This document shows, one piece after another, positions 16,520 to 25,172 of a DNA stretch of 64,000 bases. The DNA comes from Pseudomonas sp. LS.1a (GTDB lineage: Bacteria > Pseudomonadota > Gammaproteobacteria > Pseudomonadales > Pseudomonadaceae). Position numbers and translations under genes: made by a program. Location of the stretch: contig NZ_CP092827.1 of assembly GCF_022533585.1 (NCBI RefSeq), forward strand, positions 2,334,001 to 2,398,000, given 5' to 3'. The notes under the pieces are model-generated. The model did not search any database. It worked only from the letters and a program-made list of their open reading frames with translations, and had not been told where the DNA came from. Each line of letters opens with the position of its first letter. Position 1 is the first letter of the stretch.

Positions 16520-17407
16520 ATGACCGACGTCACCCCAGCCGATTTGCTACCCATGCGCGATGTGGTCAGCCTGACCGGCATCAACCCGGTGACCTTGCGG
16601 GCCTGGGAGCGGCGCCATGGGTTGATAAGCCCGCAACGCACCGAGGGCGGCCATCGCCTGTACACGGCCCGGGATGTTCAGCGCATACGCGACATCTTGC
16701 ACTGGACCGGCAATGGCGTGCCCATCAGCAAGGTAGGCGACATTCTGGCAGGCCAGGCAGATGCGCCGGTGCAGCAGCACTCGGTCTTCGACGACTGGCG
16801 CGCCGCCGTGGCGCGCGCAACCAAGGCATTCGATACGCAAGCGCTGGAAAGCATTCATGGGCAGTTATTCACCATCCTGCCCAAGGCCACCGTGCTGCGT
16901 GAGGTACTGATGCCGGTCTGGCACGGCCTGGCTTCAGGCATTGCGCCGGGCCAGCGTAGCCAATGGCTGTTCCTGGACATGTTCCTGCGCGCCCGCCTGC
17001 TGATGCGTCTGCAGATGAACCAGGCCGATGCGCCGCGCGTACTGCTGGCGGGCACCGAGGGGCAAGCCGAACTGCAGGTATTGTGCGCCGGGCTGTTGTT
17101 GAGCAGCGAGCAGCAACGCATCGAAGTACTCGGTTGCGGGCAGCCGTTGGAAGAAATCCCCATGCTGTGTGCGGCGATGCAGCCTGCGGCACTGGTCATC
17201 AAGGTTCAGGTGCCGGTGGACCCTGCCTTGGCCAAGCGCCTGCGTTCGCTGCAAATGCAGATTGCGTGTCCGCTGGCCCTGATTGGCGAAGGGCTGGCCG
17301 ATTCGCCACCAGCCTGGCAAGGCGTGCCGTTGTGTCTGCTGGATGAGCAACGCGCTGACGCCGCAAGCATGCTCAACGCCTTGCTCAATGGTGCCCTGGA
17401 CCTCTGA
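16520..17407 (+). CDS. MerR-family light regulator, class II LitR-like
   Basis: This 295-residue protein has an N-terminal MerR HTH at about residues 10-60 (MRDVVSLTGINPVTLRAWERRHG ... GHRLYTARDV). The rest resembles the CarH/LitR light-sensing region (REVLMPVWHGLASG, then MFLRARLLMRLQ), but I see no DxHxxG cobalamin-binding motif. That is the pattern of class II LitR proteins, which do not bind B12 and instead rely on a short LOV protein. The LOV gene is divergent and adjacent, which supports the pairing. It probably represses the promoters with T(G/A)TACA repeats in the dark. The start lacks a Shine-Dalgarno sequence. Confidence 0.85.
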   Translation: MTDVTPADLLPMRDVVSLTGINPVTLRAWERRHGLISPQRTEGGHRLYTARDVQRIRDILHWTGNGVPISKVGDILAGQADAPVQQHSVFDDWRAAVARATKAFDTQALESIHGQLFTILPKATVLREVLMPVWHGLASGIAPGQRSQWLFLDMFLRARLLMRLQMNQADAPRVLLAGTEGQAELQVLCAGLLLSSEQQRIEVLGCGQPLEEIPMLCAAMQPAALVIKVQVPVDPALAKRLRSLQMQIACPLALIGEGLADSPPAWQGVPLCLLDEQRADAASMLNALLNGALDL

Positions 17408-17532
17408 CCACTGCCGCTTGCCGGGATAACCTCGGCAAGTTCCTCTGGCCCGCCCCCGATCACGATGTGCATTGTCACGGCCCGAACCGGGGCCCGCAGT
17501 AGTCTGCCGTATTGATCCCTGCCTGCTCCTGT

Positions 17533-17568
17533 GGGTTACGCCAGAAGTCTTGCCCCAGGGCGTAACCC
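17533..17568. repeat. Inverted repeat in the gap between litR and the porin gene
   Basis: GGGTTACGCC (17533-17542) and GGCGTAACCC (17559-17568) are perfect inverted arms with a 16-base spacer. There is no T-run, so an operator is as likely as a terminator. The 296-base gap otherwise shows nothing recognisable. Confidence 0.45.
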
Positions 17569-17703
17569 GGTCCTGGGCCGGAATCATCGCGCCCCCCGCA
17601 CTGGCCCAAAGCGCCTGCCAGCCCCCTCCAAGGCAGCGTTTCTGGCGGTTTGCCAGCTTCTGATAATCGCCTCCGACATCCCGTCCCCGTTTCGGAGCGC
17701 GCC

Positions 17704-18888
17704 ATGTACAACAATAAGAATCTGTCCCCACGTTTGCTGGCGGCTGTTACCGCCAGCCTGTCGACCCTTTGCCTGAGCAGCCTCGCCCAGGCCGAGATCA
17801 TGCTGTACGACAAGGACCAGACGACGTTTTCCACCGACGGCTATATCAACGCCTTCTACGTCAACAGCGATGTCGATCGGCAGGGCGAGCAATTCGATCG
17901 CCGCCAGTCACGGGTGAAGATGGGCTTTTTGCCCAACTACCTGGGCTTCAACATGGGCAAGCAGGTGGATGACCTGAAGCTCGGGGCGCGTGCCTCGTTC
18001 TGGGTCACCATCAACGACAGCGAAACCAACGGCACCGACACCGCCATCGACGTGCGCCAGTTCTACGGTACCGTGGCCAATCCCGAGTGGGGCGAGGTGC
18101 TGATCGGCAAGGATTTCGGGCTGTTCGCCCGTTCCAACATCCTGCTCGACGAACTGCTGGCCGGTTATGGCCAGGTCAGTGACACCCTGGGGCTGGTGGA
18201 CGGCGGCGGGGTGTCGTTCGGCAACATCGGCAGTGGCTACCCGTACCCGTTCCCCACGTCGCAGATCACCTACCGCACGCCAGTGATGGACGGCCTGCGG
18301 GTGGCGGTGGGCATCATGGACCCGGTAGACACCAACGACAGCAGCCCGACTGGCAAGGCCTACCAGGAAAACCCGCGCACCGAGAGCGAGATCACCTACC
18401 AGTTCGACCTGGCTGGGGCGCAGATCTACAGCTGGGTCAACGGCAGTTACCAGACCTCCGACAATACCGACCCGGCGGTGCAGTCGGTCACCTCCAAAGG
18501 GGTCGGCTACGGTGTGCAGGCGAAGATGGGAGGGTTGTCGCTGACCGGCTCGGGGTTCCAGGCCAAGGGCATCAACCCGTTCTTCACCAACAACGCTGGC
18601 GAACCGACCTTGCGCAATGTCGACAGCGATGGCTACCTGCTGCAGGGCTCCTACAAGGTCGGCAAGAACCGTGTGGCGCTGTCCTATGGCAAGACCAAGG
18701 ACGATGGCAATGGCGCGGTGGGCAGTGGTGCGGATTACCAGACTCGTGGCGTGGCGCTGTTCCATGACGTCAACGACAACCTCAAGCTGGTTGCCGAGTA
18801 CAACCAGTTCTCGATCGATGGGCACGAAACCAGTGACCAGAACGAAGACACCGATACCTTTGCGGTGGGGGCGGTGTTGACCTGGTAG
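17704..18888 (+). CDS. Outer-membrane porin of the ped cluster
   Basis: This 394-residue protein has a signal peptide ending in SSLAQA and a beta-barrel pattern of alternating residues, ending in the outer-membrane signature with terminal aromatic residue (TFAVGAVLTW). It probably lets alcohols or aldehydes, the ped substrates, into the periplasm, as its position suggests. The ATG follows CGGAGC. A perfect terminator hairpin closes the gene. The long upstream frame is rejected because it lacks a signal peptide. Confidence 0.82.
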   Translation: MYNNKNLSPRLLAAVTASLSTLCLSSLAQAEIMLYDKDQTTFSTDGYINAFYVNSDVDRQGEQFDRRQSRVKMGFLPNYLGFNMGKQVDDLKLGARASFWVTINDSETNGTDTAIDVRQFYGTVANPEWGEVLIGKDFGLFARSNILLDELLAGYGQVSDTLGLVDGGGVSFGNIGSGYPYPFPTSQITYRTPVMDGLRVAVGIMDPVDTNDSSPTGKAYQENPRTESEITYQFDLAGAQIYSWVNGSYQTSDNTDPAVQSVTSKGVGYGVQAKMGGLSLTGSGFQAKGINPFFTNNAGEPTLRNVDSDGYLLQGSYKVGKNRVALSYGKTKDDGNGAVGSGADYQTRGVALFHDVNDNLKLVAEYNQFSIDGHETSDQNEDTDTFAVGAVLTW

Positions 18889-18908
18889 GCCCTCGGCTTC
18901 GACTCAAG

Positions 18909-18939
18909 ATTGCCGGGGCTGCACAGCAGCCCCGGCAAT
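18909..18939 (+). terminator. Terminator after the porin gene
   Basis: ATTGCCGGGGCTG and CAGCCCCGGCAAT form a perfect 13-bp stem with a 5-base loop, followed by CTT. It starts 20 bases after the porin stop. Confidence 0.8.
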
Positions 18940-18982
18940 CTTCGGTGAAAGCAATTACAACCATGGAACCGCCCACCCGCTA

Positions 18983-19001
18983 CCCAAGTAGCATTCGTCC
19001 C
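18983..19001 (+). promoter_or_regulatory. CCAA(A)GTAG box before the FIST gene
   Basis: CCCAAGTAGCATTCGTCCC ends 53 bases before the FIST start. Closely similar boxes occur at 39750, 32366, 27455 and 23559, all in ped-cluster promoters. It is a candidate site for PedR1 or PedR2. Confidence 0.5.
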
Positions 19002-19054
19002 CGGTACCCACCTTCGTACACTGAACCCTCAGCCACCCCGCGCCGGAGACCACG

Positions 19055-20218
19055 ATGCAGCAGGCTCACAACGACGGTGTGGTCAGCGCCATGTCCCAGG
19101 CAACCGACGCCCGGCTGGCAGCCCAGGAGCTGGCGGCGCAGTTGCTGCACCCGCACCTGGGCTTCGTGCTGTTCTTCTGCTCTGCCGAATACGACCTGCA
19201 AGCCCTGGGCGAGGCCCTGGAGCAGGGCTTTGGTGGTATCCGCCTGGTCGGTTGCACCAGCGCCGGCGAAATCACCCCGCTGGGCTACGGCCGCAATTGC
19301 ATAACGGCGGTAGGGTTCGACCATCGGCACTTTTCCATCGCCACCGAGCTGATCGATGAAATGGAGCGCTTCAGCCTGATCGACGCCCAGCAGATGGTCG
19401 AGCGCCTGGTTGGCACCTGCCGCAGCAATACCCTGGCACCGATCAAGGGCCACAGCTTTGCCCTGACCCTGCTCGATGGCTTGTCCAGCCGTGAGGAGAT
19501 GGTGCTCGCTGCCCTCAGTGCGGCCCTGGGCGACATCCCGCATTTCGGTGGGTCGGCCGGCGACGACAACTACCTGACCCGCACCCACGTGTATTTCGGT
19601 GGCGCGTTCCACCACGGCGCGGCGGTGGTGGTGCTGGTCAACACCTGGCTCGACTTCGAAGTATTCACCACCCACCACATCCTGCCGCGCCAGGAAAAGC
19701 TGGTGGTCACCGGTGCCGACAGTGCCCAGCGACGGGTCTTCGAACTGAATGCCGAGCCTGCTGCCGAGGAGTACGCCCGGCACATCGGCGTGCCGGTGGA
19801 CGAGCTCGACCACCGGGTGTTCGCCGCCCATCCGCTGGCCGTGCGCATCCACGACCAGTATTACGTGCGGGCGATCCAGCAGGTGCACCCGGACCTGAGC
19901 CTGAGTTTCTACTGCGCGGTGGAAAACGGCATCGTGCTCACCGCCATGACCCCGGGCCCGTTGTTACCGAACCTGCAGCAGTTGTTCGACGGCTTGCAGC
20001 AACGCCTCGGCCCACTGCTGCTGACCATCGGTTGCGATTGCTTCCTGCGGCGGCTGGAGTTGCAAGCCCATCACGGCCTGGAGCCGATCGGCGCGTTCCT
20101 GCGCGAGCAGCGGGTGATCGGCTTCAACACCTATGGAGAACAGTTCAATGGCATGCACATCAACCAGACCTTCACCGGGGTCGCCATTGCCCGCAACCGG
20201 CCTCCTGTCGGTCGCTGA
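19055..20218 (+). CDS. FIST domain sensory protein
   Basis: This 387-residue soluble protein has a FIST N domain (VLFFCSAEYDLQALGEALEQGFGGIRLVGCTSAGEI) and a FIST C domain (from about residue 240, ending GFNTYGEQFNGMHINQTFTGVAIA). FIST modules bind small molecules and feed signal-transduction proteins. The last 71 bases overlap the start of the hybrid kinase gene, so the two products are made together and may form one sensor, with FIST as a detached input unit. The ligand is unknown; the context suggests an alcohol-derived signal. The TTG/ATG region upstream was not resolved further, so the N-terminus may be a few residues off. Confidence 0.85.
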   Translation: MQQAHNDGVVSAMSQATDARLAAQELAAQLLHPHLGFVLFFCSAEYDLQALGEALEQGFGGIRLVGCTSAGEITPLGYGRNCITAVGFDHRHFSIATELIDEMERFSLIDAQQMVERLVGTCRSNTLAPIKGHSFALTLLDGLSSREEMVLAALSAALGDIPHFGGSAGDDNYLTRTHVYFGGAFHHGAAVVVLVNTWLDFEVFTTHHILPRQEKLVVTGADSAQRRVFELNAEPAAEEYARHIGVPVDELDHRVFAAHPLAVRIHDQYYVRAIQQVHPDLSLSFYCAVENGIVLTAMTPGPLLPNLQQLFDGLQQRLGPLLLTIGCDCFLRRLELQAHHGLEPIGAFLREQRVIGFNTYGEQFNGMHINQTFTGVAIARNRPPVGR

Positions 20219-22085
20219 ACTGCAGGCCGAGGTCGCCCGGCTGCAGCACCAGAACCACAAGCTGCAGCGCATCAACGGCGCGCTGATAGAACGCATCGAG
20301 TCCGGCGTAACGCGTGGCAATGACCCTTACGCCGCGTTCCAGCATTCGGTGGTGCTGGCCGAACAGGTGCGCGAACGCACCGAAGCGCTGAACCAGGCCA
20401 TGGCCGAGCTCAAGGCCGTCAACCGCCTGCTCAGCGAGGCCCGGCAGCGGGCCGAGACTGCCCACCAGCACCAGATTCGCCTGATCACCGACCATGTGCC
20501 GGCGCTGATCGCCTACCTGAATGCCGACCTGGTCTACGAATTCACCAACAAGGTCTACGAAGAATGGTACTGCTGGCCCCGCGGCGTGATGCTGGGCCAG
20601 AGCCTGCGCGAGGCCCACAGCGAACAGCATTACCAGCGCCTGGAGGCCTATGTGACACGGGCGCTGGCGGGGGAGAGCGTCACCTTCGAGTTTGCCGAGA
20701 CCAACATCAACGGCCAGGAACGCTACATGCTGCGCTCCTATGTGCCGAACCGCCTGGCCAACGGTGAAGTGGTGGGCATCTTCGTGTTGATCCGCGACAT
20801 CACCGAGCGCCGTAATACCGCACAGGCGCTGCACCAGGCCTATCAGCATCTGGAGCAACGGGTACGCGAGCGCACTGCCGAGCTGACCAGCCTCAACGAG
20901 CAGTTGCTGCGCGAAATCGAAGAGCGCAGCCGGGTGGAATCGCGCCTGCGCGAGGCCAAGCGCGAGGCCGAGCAGGCCAACCTGTCGAAAACCAAATTCC
21001 TTGCTGCCGTCAGCCATGACCTGCTGCAACCGCTGAACGCGGCGCGGCTGTTCACCAGTGCCTTGCTCGAACACCGCGAGCTGCAAAACAGTGCTCACCT
21101 GGTACGTAATGTCAGCAACTCCCTGGAGGATGTGGAGAACCTGCTAGGTACCCTGGTGGACATTTCCAAGCTCGATGCCGGGGTAATCAAGGCCGATGTC
21201 GCCCCGTTCGCCCTGCGCGAACTGATGGACAACCTCGCTGCCGAATATGCCCAGGTGGCGCGCAGCGAAGGGCTTGAGCTGCATTTCGTGGGTTGCTCTG
21301 CCGTGGTGCGCAGCGACATCCAGCTGCTGGCGCGGATCCTGCGCAACCTGCTCAGCAATGCCATTCGCTACACCCCCAGCGGCCGCGTGGTACTGGGTTG
21401 CCGGCGCCAGCGTGGCGGCCTGCGGATCGAAGTGTGGGACAGCGGAATCGGTATTGCCGAGGAGCACCTGGAAGAAATGTTCCAGGAGTTCAGGCGCGGC
21501 GATGTGCAGCGCCCGGACCAGGACCGCGGGTTGGGCCTGGGCCTGGCGATCGTGGAAAAGATCGCTGGCATCCTCGGCCACCGGATTCGGGTGCGCTCAT
21601 GGCTGGGCAAAGGCTCGGTATTCGCGGTCGAAGTGCCGCTGAGCGCCACCGCGCCCAAGGCCCAGCCGAGCCTGGCGATCAGCGAGCCGATGCTCGAACG
21701 CCTGCGCGGGGCGCGGGTGTGGGTGCTGGATAACGATGCGGCGATTTGTGCCGGCATGCGCACCCTGCTGGAGGGGTGGGGCTGCCAGGTGGTCACCGCA
21801 CTGTCGGAGGAGGACCTGGCGCGCCAGGTGGACAACTACCATGCCGAAGCCGACCTGCTGATCGCCGACTATCACCTGGACAACGACTGCAATGGCGTCG
21901 ATGCCGTGGCGCGGATCAATGCCCGCCGCGCCCAGCCGCTACCGGCGATGATGATCACCGCCAACTACAGCAACGAGCTCAAGCAACAGATCCGCGAGCT
22001 GGGCCACACCCTGATGCACAAGCCGGTGCGGCCGATGAAGCTGAAGGCGGCGATGAGCCATTTACTGGGCAGCAGCGTGGCATAG
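20148..22085 (+). CDS. pedS1: Hybrid sensor histidine kinase PedS1
   Basis: This is a 645-residue cytoplasmic hybrid kinase. A coiled N-terminus is followed by a PAS domain (about 110-225, IRLITDHVPALIAYLNADLVYEFTNKVYEEWY), a long coiled coil, an H-box with the phospho-accepting histidine in AAVSHDLLQPLNAA, an HATPase domain (NLLSNAIRY, DQDRGLGLGLAIVEKIAG), and a C-terminal receiver with the aspartate in LLIADYHLDNDC. No membrane segments are visible. It sits beside the LuxR regulator PedR1, its expected partner in control of ethanol oxidation. I chose ATG 20148, ten bases after GGAG; ATG 20133 lacks a ribosome site. Confidence 0.85.
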   Translation: MACTSTRPSPGSPLPATGLLSVAELQAEVARLQHQNHKLQRINGALIERIESGVTRGNDPYAAFQHSVVLAEQVRERTEALNQAMAELKAVNRLLSEARQRAETAHQHQIRLITDHVPALIAYLNADLVYEFTNKVYEEWYCWPRGVMLGQSLREAHSEQHYQRLEAYVTRALAGESVTFEFAETNINGQERYMLRSYVPNRLANGEVVGIFVLIRDITERRNTAQALHQAYQHLEQRVRERTAELTSLNEQLLREIEERSRVESRLREAKREAEQANLSKTKFLAAVSHDLLQPLNAARLFTSALLEHRELQNSAHLVRNVSNSLEDVENLLGTLVDISKLDAGVIKADVAPFALRELMDNLAAEYAQVARSEGLELHFVGCSAVVRSDIQLLARILRNLLSNAIRYTPSGRVVLGCRRQRGGLRIEVWDSGIGIAEEHLEEMFQEFRRGDVQRPDQDRGLGLGLAIVEKIAGILGHRIRVRSWLGKGSVFAVEVPLSATAPKAQPSLAISEPMLERLRGARVWVLDNDAAICAGMRTLLEGWGCQVVTALSEEDLARQVDNYHAEADLLIADYHLDNDCNGVDAVARINARRAQPLPAMMITANYSNELKQQIRELGHTLMHKPVRPMKLKAAMSHLLGSSVA

Positions 22086-22087
22086 CC

Positions 22088-22186
22088 GCCGGCCTATTCG
22101 CGGGCTTGCCCGCTCCCACAGGGTTCCCGCAGTTTTCAGTGTTGCGCAATACCTGTGGGAGCGGGCAAGCCCGCGAAGAGGCCGGA
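22088..22186. repeat. REP pair between pedS1 and pedR1
   Basis: Inverted copies of the REP core (TTCGCGGGCTTGCCCGCTCC and its complement), extended by CCGGCCT/AGGCCGG, lie between two convergent genes. It could act as a bidirectional terminator. Confidence 0.85.
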
Positions 22187-22191
22187 ACAGG

Positions 22192-22857
22192 TCAGCGGCG
22201 CAGGTAATCACCGAAATCGATATCACCGGCACTGAGGATGGCCTGCACCCGGTTGTGCACGTTGAGTTTGCGCAGGATCGCCGAAACGTGGGCCTTGACC
22301 GTGGTCTCGGCGATATCCAGGGTGTAGGCGATCTGCTTGTTCGATTCGCCCTTGGTCATGCGCTCGAGCACCAGCAACTGCTTGCGGGTCAAGGCCTGGA
22401 GCATCTCCGGCGGGAAGCTCGGGGCATCGCTCAGGCGCCGGCTGGTGCTGCTTTTCTGAGCGCGGATGATATCGGGCGGCAGGTAGACATTGCCGTTGAG
22501 GATCTGCTCGATCGCTTCGATCATCTGTGAGCGTGGCGAGGACTTGGTGATGAAACCCACCGCACCGTAGGTGATGGCCTGCAGCACGATCTGCTTTTCC
22601 TGCTCGGCCGAAACGATCACCACCGGCGTGGTCGGTGCCTCGTTGCGCAGGGTGATCAGGCCATTGAGGCCATGCATGCCGGGCATGTTCAGGTCGAGCA
22701 GGATCAGGTCGAGGTCGTCGTGCTCGTGGGTCAGCGCCAGGGCACTGTCCAGGTCGGCAGTTTCCATGACTTCGCTGCCCTGGAAACCATCGCTGATAAC
22801 GTTGTGGATGGCTTCGCGAAACAGGGGGTGATCGTCGGCAATCAGAATTTTGTACAT
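22192..22857 (-). CDS. pedR1: LuxR-family response regulator PedR1 (AgmR/ErbR-type)
   Basis: This 221-residue response regulator has a receiver domain with the phosphorylated D55 in [10 protein letters not shown] and a C-terminal LuxR helix-turn-helix ([52 protein letters not shown]). AgmR/ErbR proteins activate PQQ-dependent alcohol oxidation genes and PQQ synthesis. Its position opposite the hybrid kinase supports this. The gene stands alone on the minus strand and has AGGTGAAAAGGCC before the ATG. Its likely DNA targets are the CCAAAGTAG boxes reported here. Confidence 0.9.
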   Translation of the reverse strand: MYKILIADDHPLFREAIHNVISDGFQGSEVMETADLDSALALTHEHDDLDLILLDLNMPGMHGLNGLITLRNEAPTTPVVIVSAEQEKQIVLQAITYGAVGFITKSSPRSQMIEAIEQILNGNVYLPPDIIRAQKSSTSRRLSDAPSFPPEMLQALTRKQLLVLERMTKGESNKQIAYTLDIAETTVKAHVSAILRKLNVHNRVQAILSAGDIDFGDYLRR

Positions 22858-22915
22858 GGCCTTTTCACCTCGTTTTTATTGGATGGAGCGGGGCACGCGT
22901 TCGCAGGCAATGAAC

Positions 22916-23476
22916 TCAGGGGAAGGGTTCCGGCTGTGCCGGTTGCAGTGGCAGGTTGGCTTGCTGCCAGGCGTCCAGGCCGTCGCGATACCAATACAGA
23001 TTCTTATAGCCCAGGGCTTTTGCGCGTTTTACCGCGTTCCAGCTCAACCAGCAATCGGAGCGGCAGTAAAAGACCAGCGGTTGCTCCGTGCGCCCGGCGG
23101 TGGCTTTTTGCAGGTTGCGCACGAAGTAATCGTGCCACGCTGGGCTCAGCTCGCCGTCGCCGGTGTTGGCCAGCCAGCGGCTGCCGGGGATGTTGGTGTG
23201 GGGTTCATCTTCGATGAAGCGGCCCTGCAGCCATTGGCGGCGATAGACGTCGATCAGCACCGGCTTTGGGGTGTGCCCCAGCAGGTTTTGCAGCGTGGCG
23301 GTGTCGATGACCTGGCCGCCTTCGACCTGCTGTGGGGTCGGGCTGCGGTAGAGGGTAGTGCGATAGCCCTCGGCGGAAAACAGCGGTGTGCTGTCGGCCT
23401 GGGCTATGCCCAGCGTCAGGCTCAGCGAAAGCGCCGCCAGCAATGGGCGTGGCAGCCGGGGCAGGGCACGTGGCAT
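22916..23476 (-). CDS. PQQ-catabolism-associated rhodanese-like protein (CxxxCW)
   Basis: This is a 186-residue exported protein: the signal peptide ends ...LTLGIAQA. The rhodanese-like body carries YCRSDCWLSWNAVKRAKALGY, whose Cys-Trp motif defines the family found only beside PQQ-dependent oxidation genes. It probably acts in the periplasm on redox or sulfur chemistry linked to dehydrogenase maturation. The ATG at 23476 gives a clean signal peptide; a longer open frame running back into the ABC permease region is spurious. A CCAAAGTAG-type box lies upstream. Confidence 0.85.
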   Translation of the reverse strand: MPRALPRLPRPLLAALSLSLTLGIAQADSTPLFSAEGYRTTLYRSPTPQQVEGGQVIDTATLQNLLGHTPKPVLIDVYRRQWLQGRFIEDEPHTNIPGSRWLANTGDGELSPAWHDYFVRNLQKATAGRTEQPLVFYCRSDCWLSWNAVKRAKALGYKNLYWYRDGLDAWQQANLPLQPAQPEPFP

Positions 23477-23558
23477 GGGGTTTATCCTTTTTGTTATAGG
23501 CCCATTACATGCCAGTGGCGGGGTATTGTGAATGCGACGATCAGACAGCAAAGGCAGT

Positions 23559-23577
23559 ACTAAAGTAGTAGATGGCC
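23559..23577. promoter_or_regulatory. CTAAAGTAGTAG box before the rhodanese-like gene
   Basis: ACTAAAGTAGTAGATGGCC lies in the gap upstream of the minus-strand rhodanese-like gene. It is similar to the CCAAAGTAGCATTCGGCC boxes of other ped promoters, though less perfectly. A single REP unit (23588-23620, CTGTGGGAGCGGGCGCGCCCGC) is next to it. Confidence 0.45.
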
Positions 23578-23643
23578 GTGCGCGCAACCCTGTGGGAGCG
23601 GGCGCGCCCGCAGGGTTCGCGCTAAGCAAGGGATCGCTGCCGC

Positions 23644-24435
23644 TCAGCGCGGCTTGCGCAGCGCCGCATGCTGGGGGTTGAAGGTGAGGATCGCCAGCAG
23701 GGTGAACAACACGGTCAGCCCCAGGCATACCGCCAGCGCCAGCGGGTTGAAGCGTTCATACAAGGCAAAGCGCACCAGTTCCACGGCATGGGTGAACGGG
23801 TTCACGGCGCACAGCCAATACAGCCACTGGCTTGCCTCGCGCATCTTCCACAACGGGTACAGCGCCGAGGACAGGAAGAACAGCGGGAATATCACGAAGT
23901 TCATCACCCCGGCAAAGTTCTCCAGCTGGCGAATCGCATTCGACAGCAACAGCCCCAGGGCGCTGAGCATCAGCGCCACCAGCAACAACGCCGGCAGCGC
24001 CAGCAACAGACCCGCAGCCGGTGGTTGCACGCCATACAACCAGGCGATGGCGAGGAAGGCGTATACCTGCAGCAGGGAAATCAACGAGGTCGCCAGCAGC
24101 TTGCTGCCGAGCAGGAATGGCCGCGGCAATGGGCTGGTCAGCAGCACGCGCATGCTGCCCATCTCCCGGTCATAGACCATCGACAACGAGCCCTGCATGC
24201 CGTTGAACAGCAGGATCATGCAGGCAAGGCCCGGGATGATGTACACCTCGTAGGGAATGTAGGTGTCGTAGGGCTCGATGATCGCAATGCCCAGGGCCGC
24301 GCGAAAGCCGGCGGCGAACACCAGCAACCACAGCAACGGGCGCACCAGGGCGCTGAGGAAGCGTGTGCGCTGCAAGACGAAACGCAGGCATTCGCGCAGG
24401 AGAATGCCGTTGAAGCACTGCCAGTAAGCGTTCAT
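23644..24435 (-). CDS. pedC: ABC transporter permease PedC-like
   Basis: This 263-residue ABC-2 type permease has six hydrophobic segments and the EAA-like region SMVYDREMGSMRVLLTSPLPRPFLLGSKL. Permease and ATPase overlap by four bases, so they are translated together. In KT2440 this transporter, called PedA1A2BC as I recall, is needed for lanthanide-dependent growth. Its direction (import or export) is not settled by sequence: ABC-2 permeases usually export, whereas the associated periplasmic binding protein suggests import. Confidence 0.85.
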   Translation of the reverse strand: MNAYWQCFNGILLRECLRFVLQRTRFLSALVRPLLWLLVFAAGFRAALGIAIIEPYDTYIPYEVYIIPGLACMILLFNGMQGSLSMVYDREMGSMRVLLTSPLPRPFLLGSKLLATSLISLLQVYAFLAIAWLYGVQPPAAGLLLALPALLLVALMLSALGLLLSNAIRQLENFAGVMNFVIFPLFFLSSALYPLWKMREASQWLYWLCAVNPFTHAVELVRFALYERFNPLALAVCLGLTVLFTLLAILTFNPQHAALRKPR

Positions 24436-25172
24436 CGGGCATTGACTCCTGTGGGGGCGCTGGTCAGGCGGGCAAAGGCATGGTCGAGGTCACCGCCGTG
24501 CTCCAGGCTCAGGGCATCGGCCGTGCCGCTGGCCACCAGGCGCCCCTGATGCAGAATCAGCAGGTCGTCGCTGGGCTGCACTTCGTCCAGCAAATGGGTG
24601 GTCCACAGCACACTGAGGCGCTGCTCGCGGCACAGCAGCCGCAGGTGCTGGTTGAGCGCCAGGCGGCTGGCCGGGTCAAGGCCGACGCTGGCCTCGTCGA
24701 GCAACAGCAAGCGCGGTTCATGCAGCAGTGCGCGGGCAATCTCCACCCGGCGCCGATGGCCGATGTTCAGCGCCCGAACCGGCTCACGCCGCCGCTCATC
24801 GAGGCCCTGGCGGGCCAGTTCGGCATCGACCCGAATAGTGCCCTGGCGCCGCGACAGGCCATGTAGCGAAGCGTGGTAGCGCAGGTTCTGCTCCACGCTC
24901 AGGTCCAGGTCCAGGGTGCTTTGCTGGAACACCACGCCCAGCTGGCGCAAGGCCGGGCGCGCCGCGTTGCGCAGCGAGCAGCCGCACACGCGGATGTCGC
25001 CATGCTGCAGGTCGTACAGCCGGGTGAGCAGGGCGATCAAGGTCGACTTGCCGGCACCGTTGGGCCCCAGCAAGGCGGCGAAGCGCCCGGGCGCCAGGCT
25101 GAAGCCGACCTGCCTGAGCGCCTCGCGCTGGCCGTAGGCAAAGCTCACGTCACTGACTTCGAGGGTATTCAT
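24432..25172 (-). CDS. pedB: ABC transporter ATP-binding protein PedB-like
   Basis: This 246-residue ATPase has Walker A GPNGAGKST near residue 37, a Q-loop VVFQQSTLDLDLSVEQN, and Walker B LLLLDEASVGLDP. The signature region NIGHRRRVEIARALL departs from the canonical LSGGQ, which is notable. The ATG at 25172 overlaps the stop of the beta-propeller gene. It energises the permease encoded next. The order binding protein, propeller, ATPase, permease forms one operon on the minus strand. Confidence 0.87.
   Translation of the reverse strand: MNTLEVSDVSFAYGQREALRQVGFSLAPGRFAALLGPNGAGKSTLIALLTRLYDLQHGDIRVCGCSLRNAARPALRQLGVVFQQSTLDLDLSVEQNLRYHASLHGLSRRQGTIRVDAELARQGLDERRREPVRALNIGHRRRVEIARALLHEPRLLLLDEASVGLDPASRLALNQHLRLLCREQRLSVLWTTHLLDEVQPSDDLLILHQGRLVASGTADALSLEHGGDLDHAFARLTSAPTGVNAR

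Noticed and set aside
20133..20147. Upstream ATG of pedS1
   Set aside because: No ribosome site; the ATG at 20148 has GGAG at correct distance.
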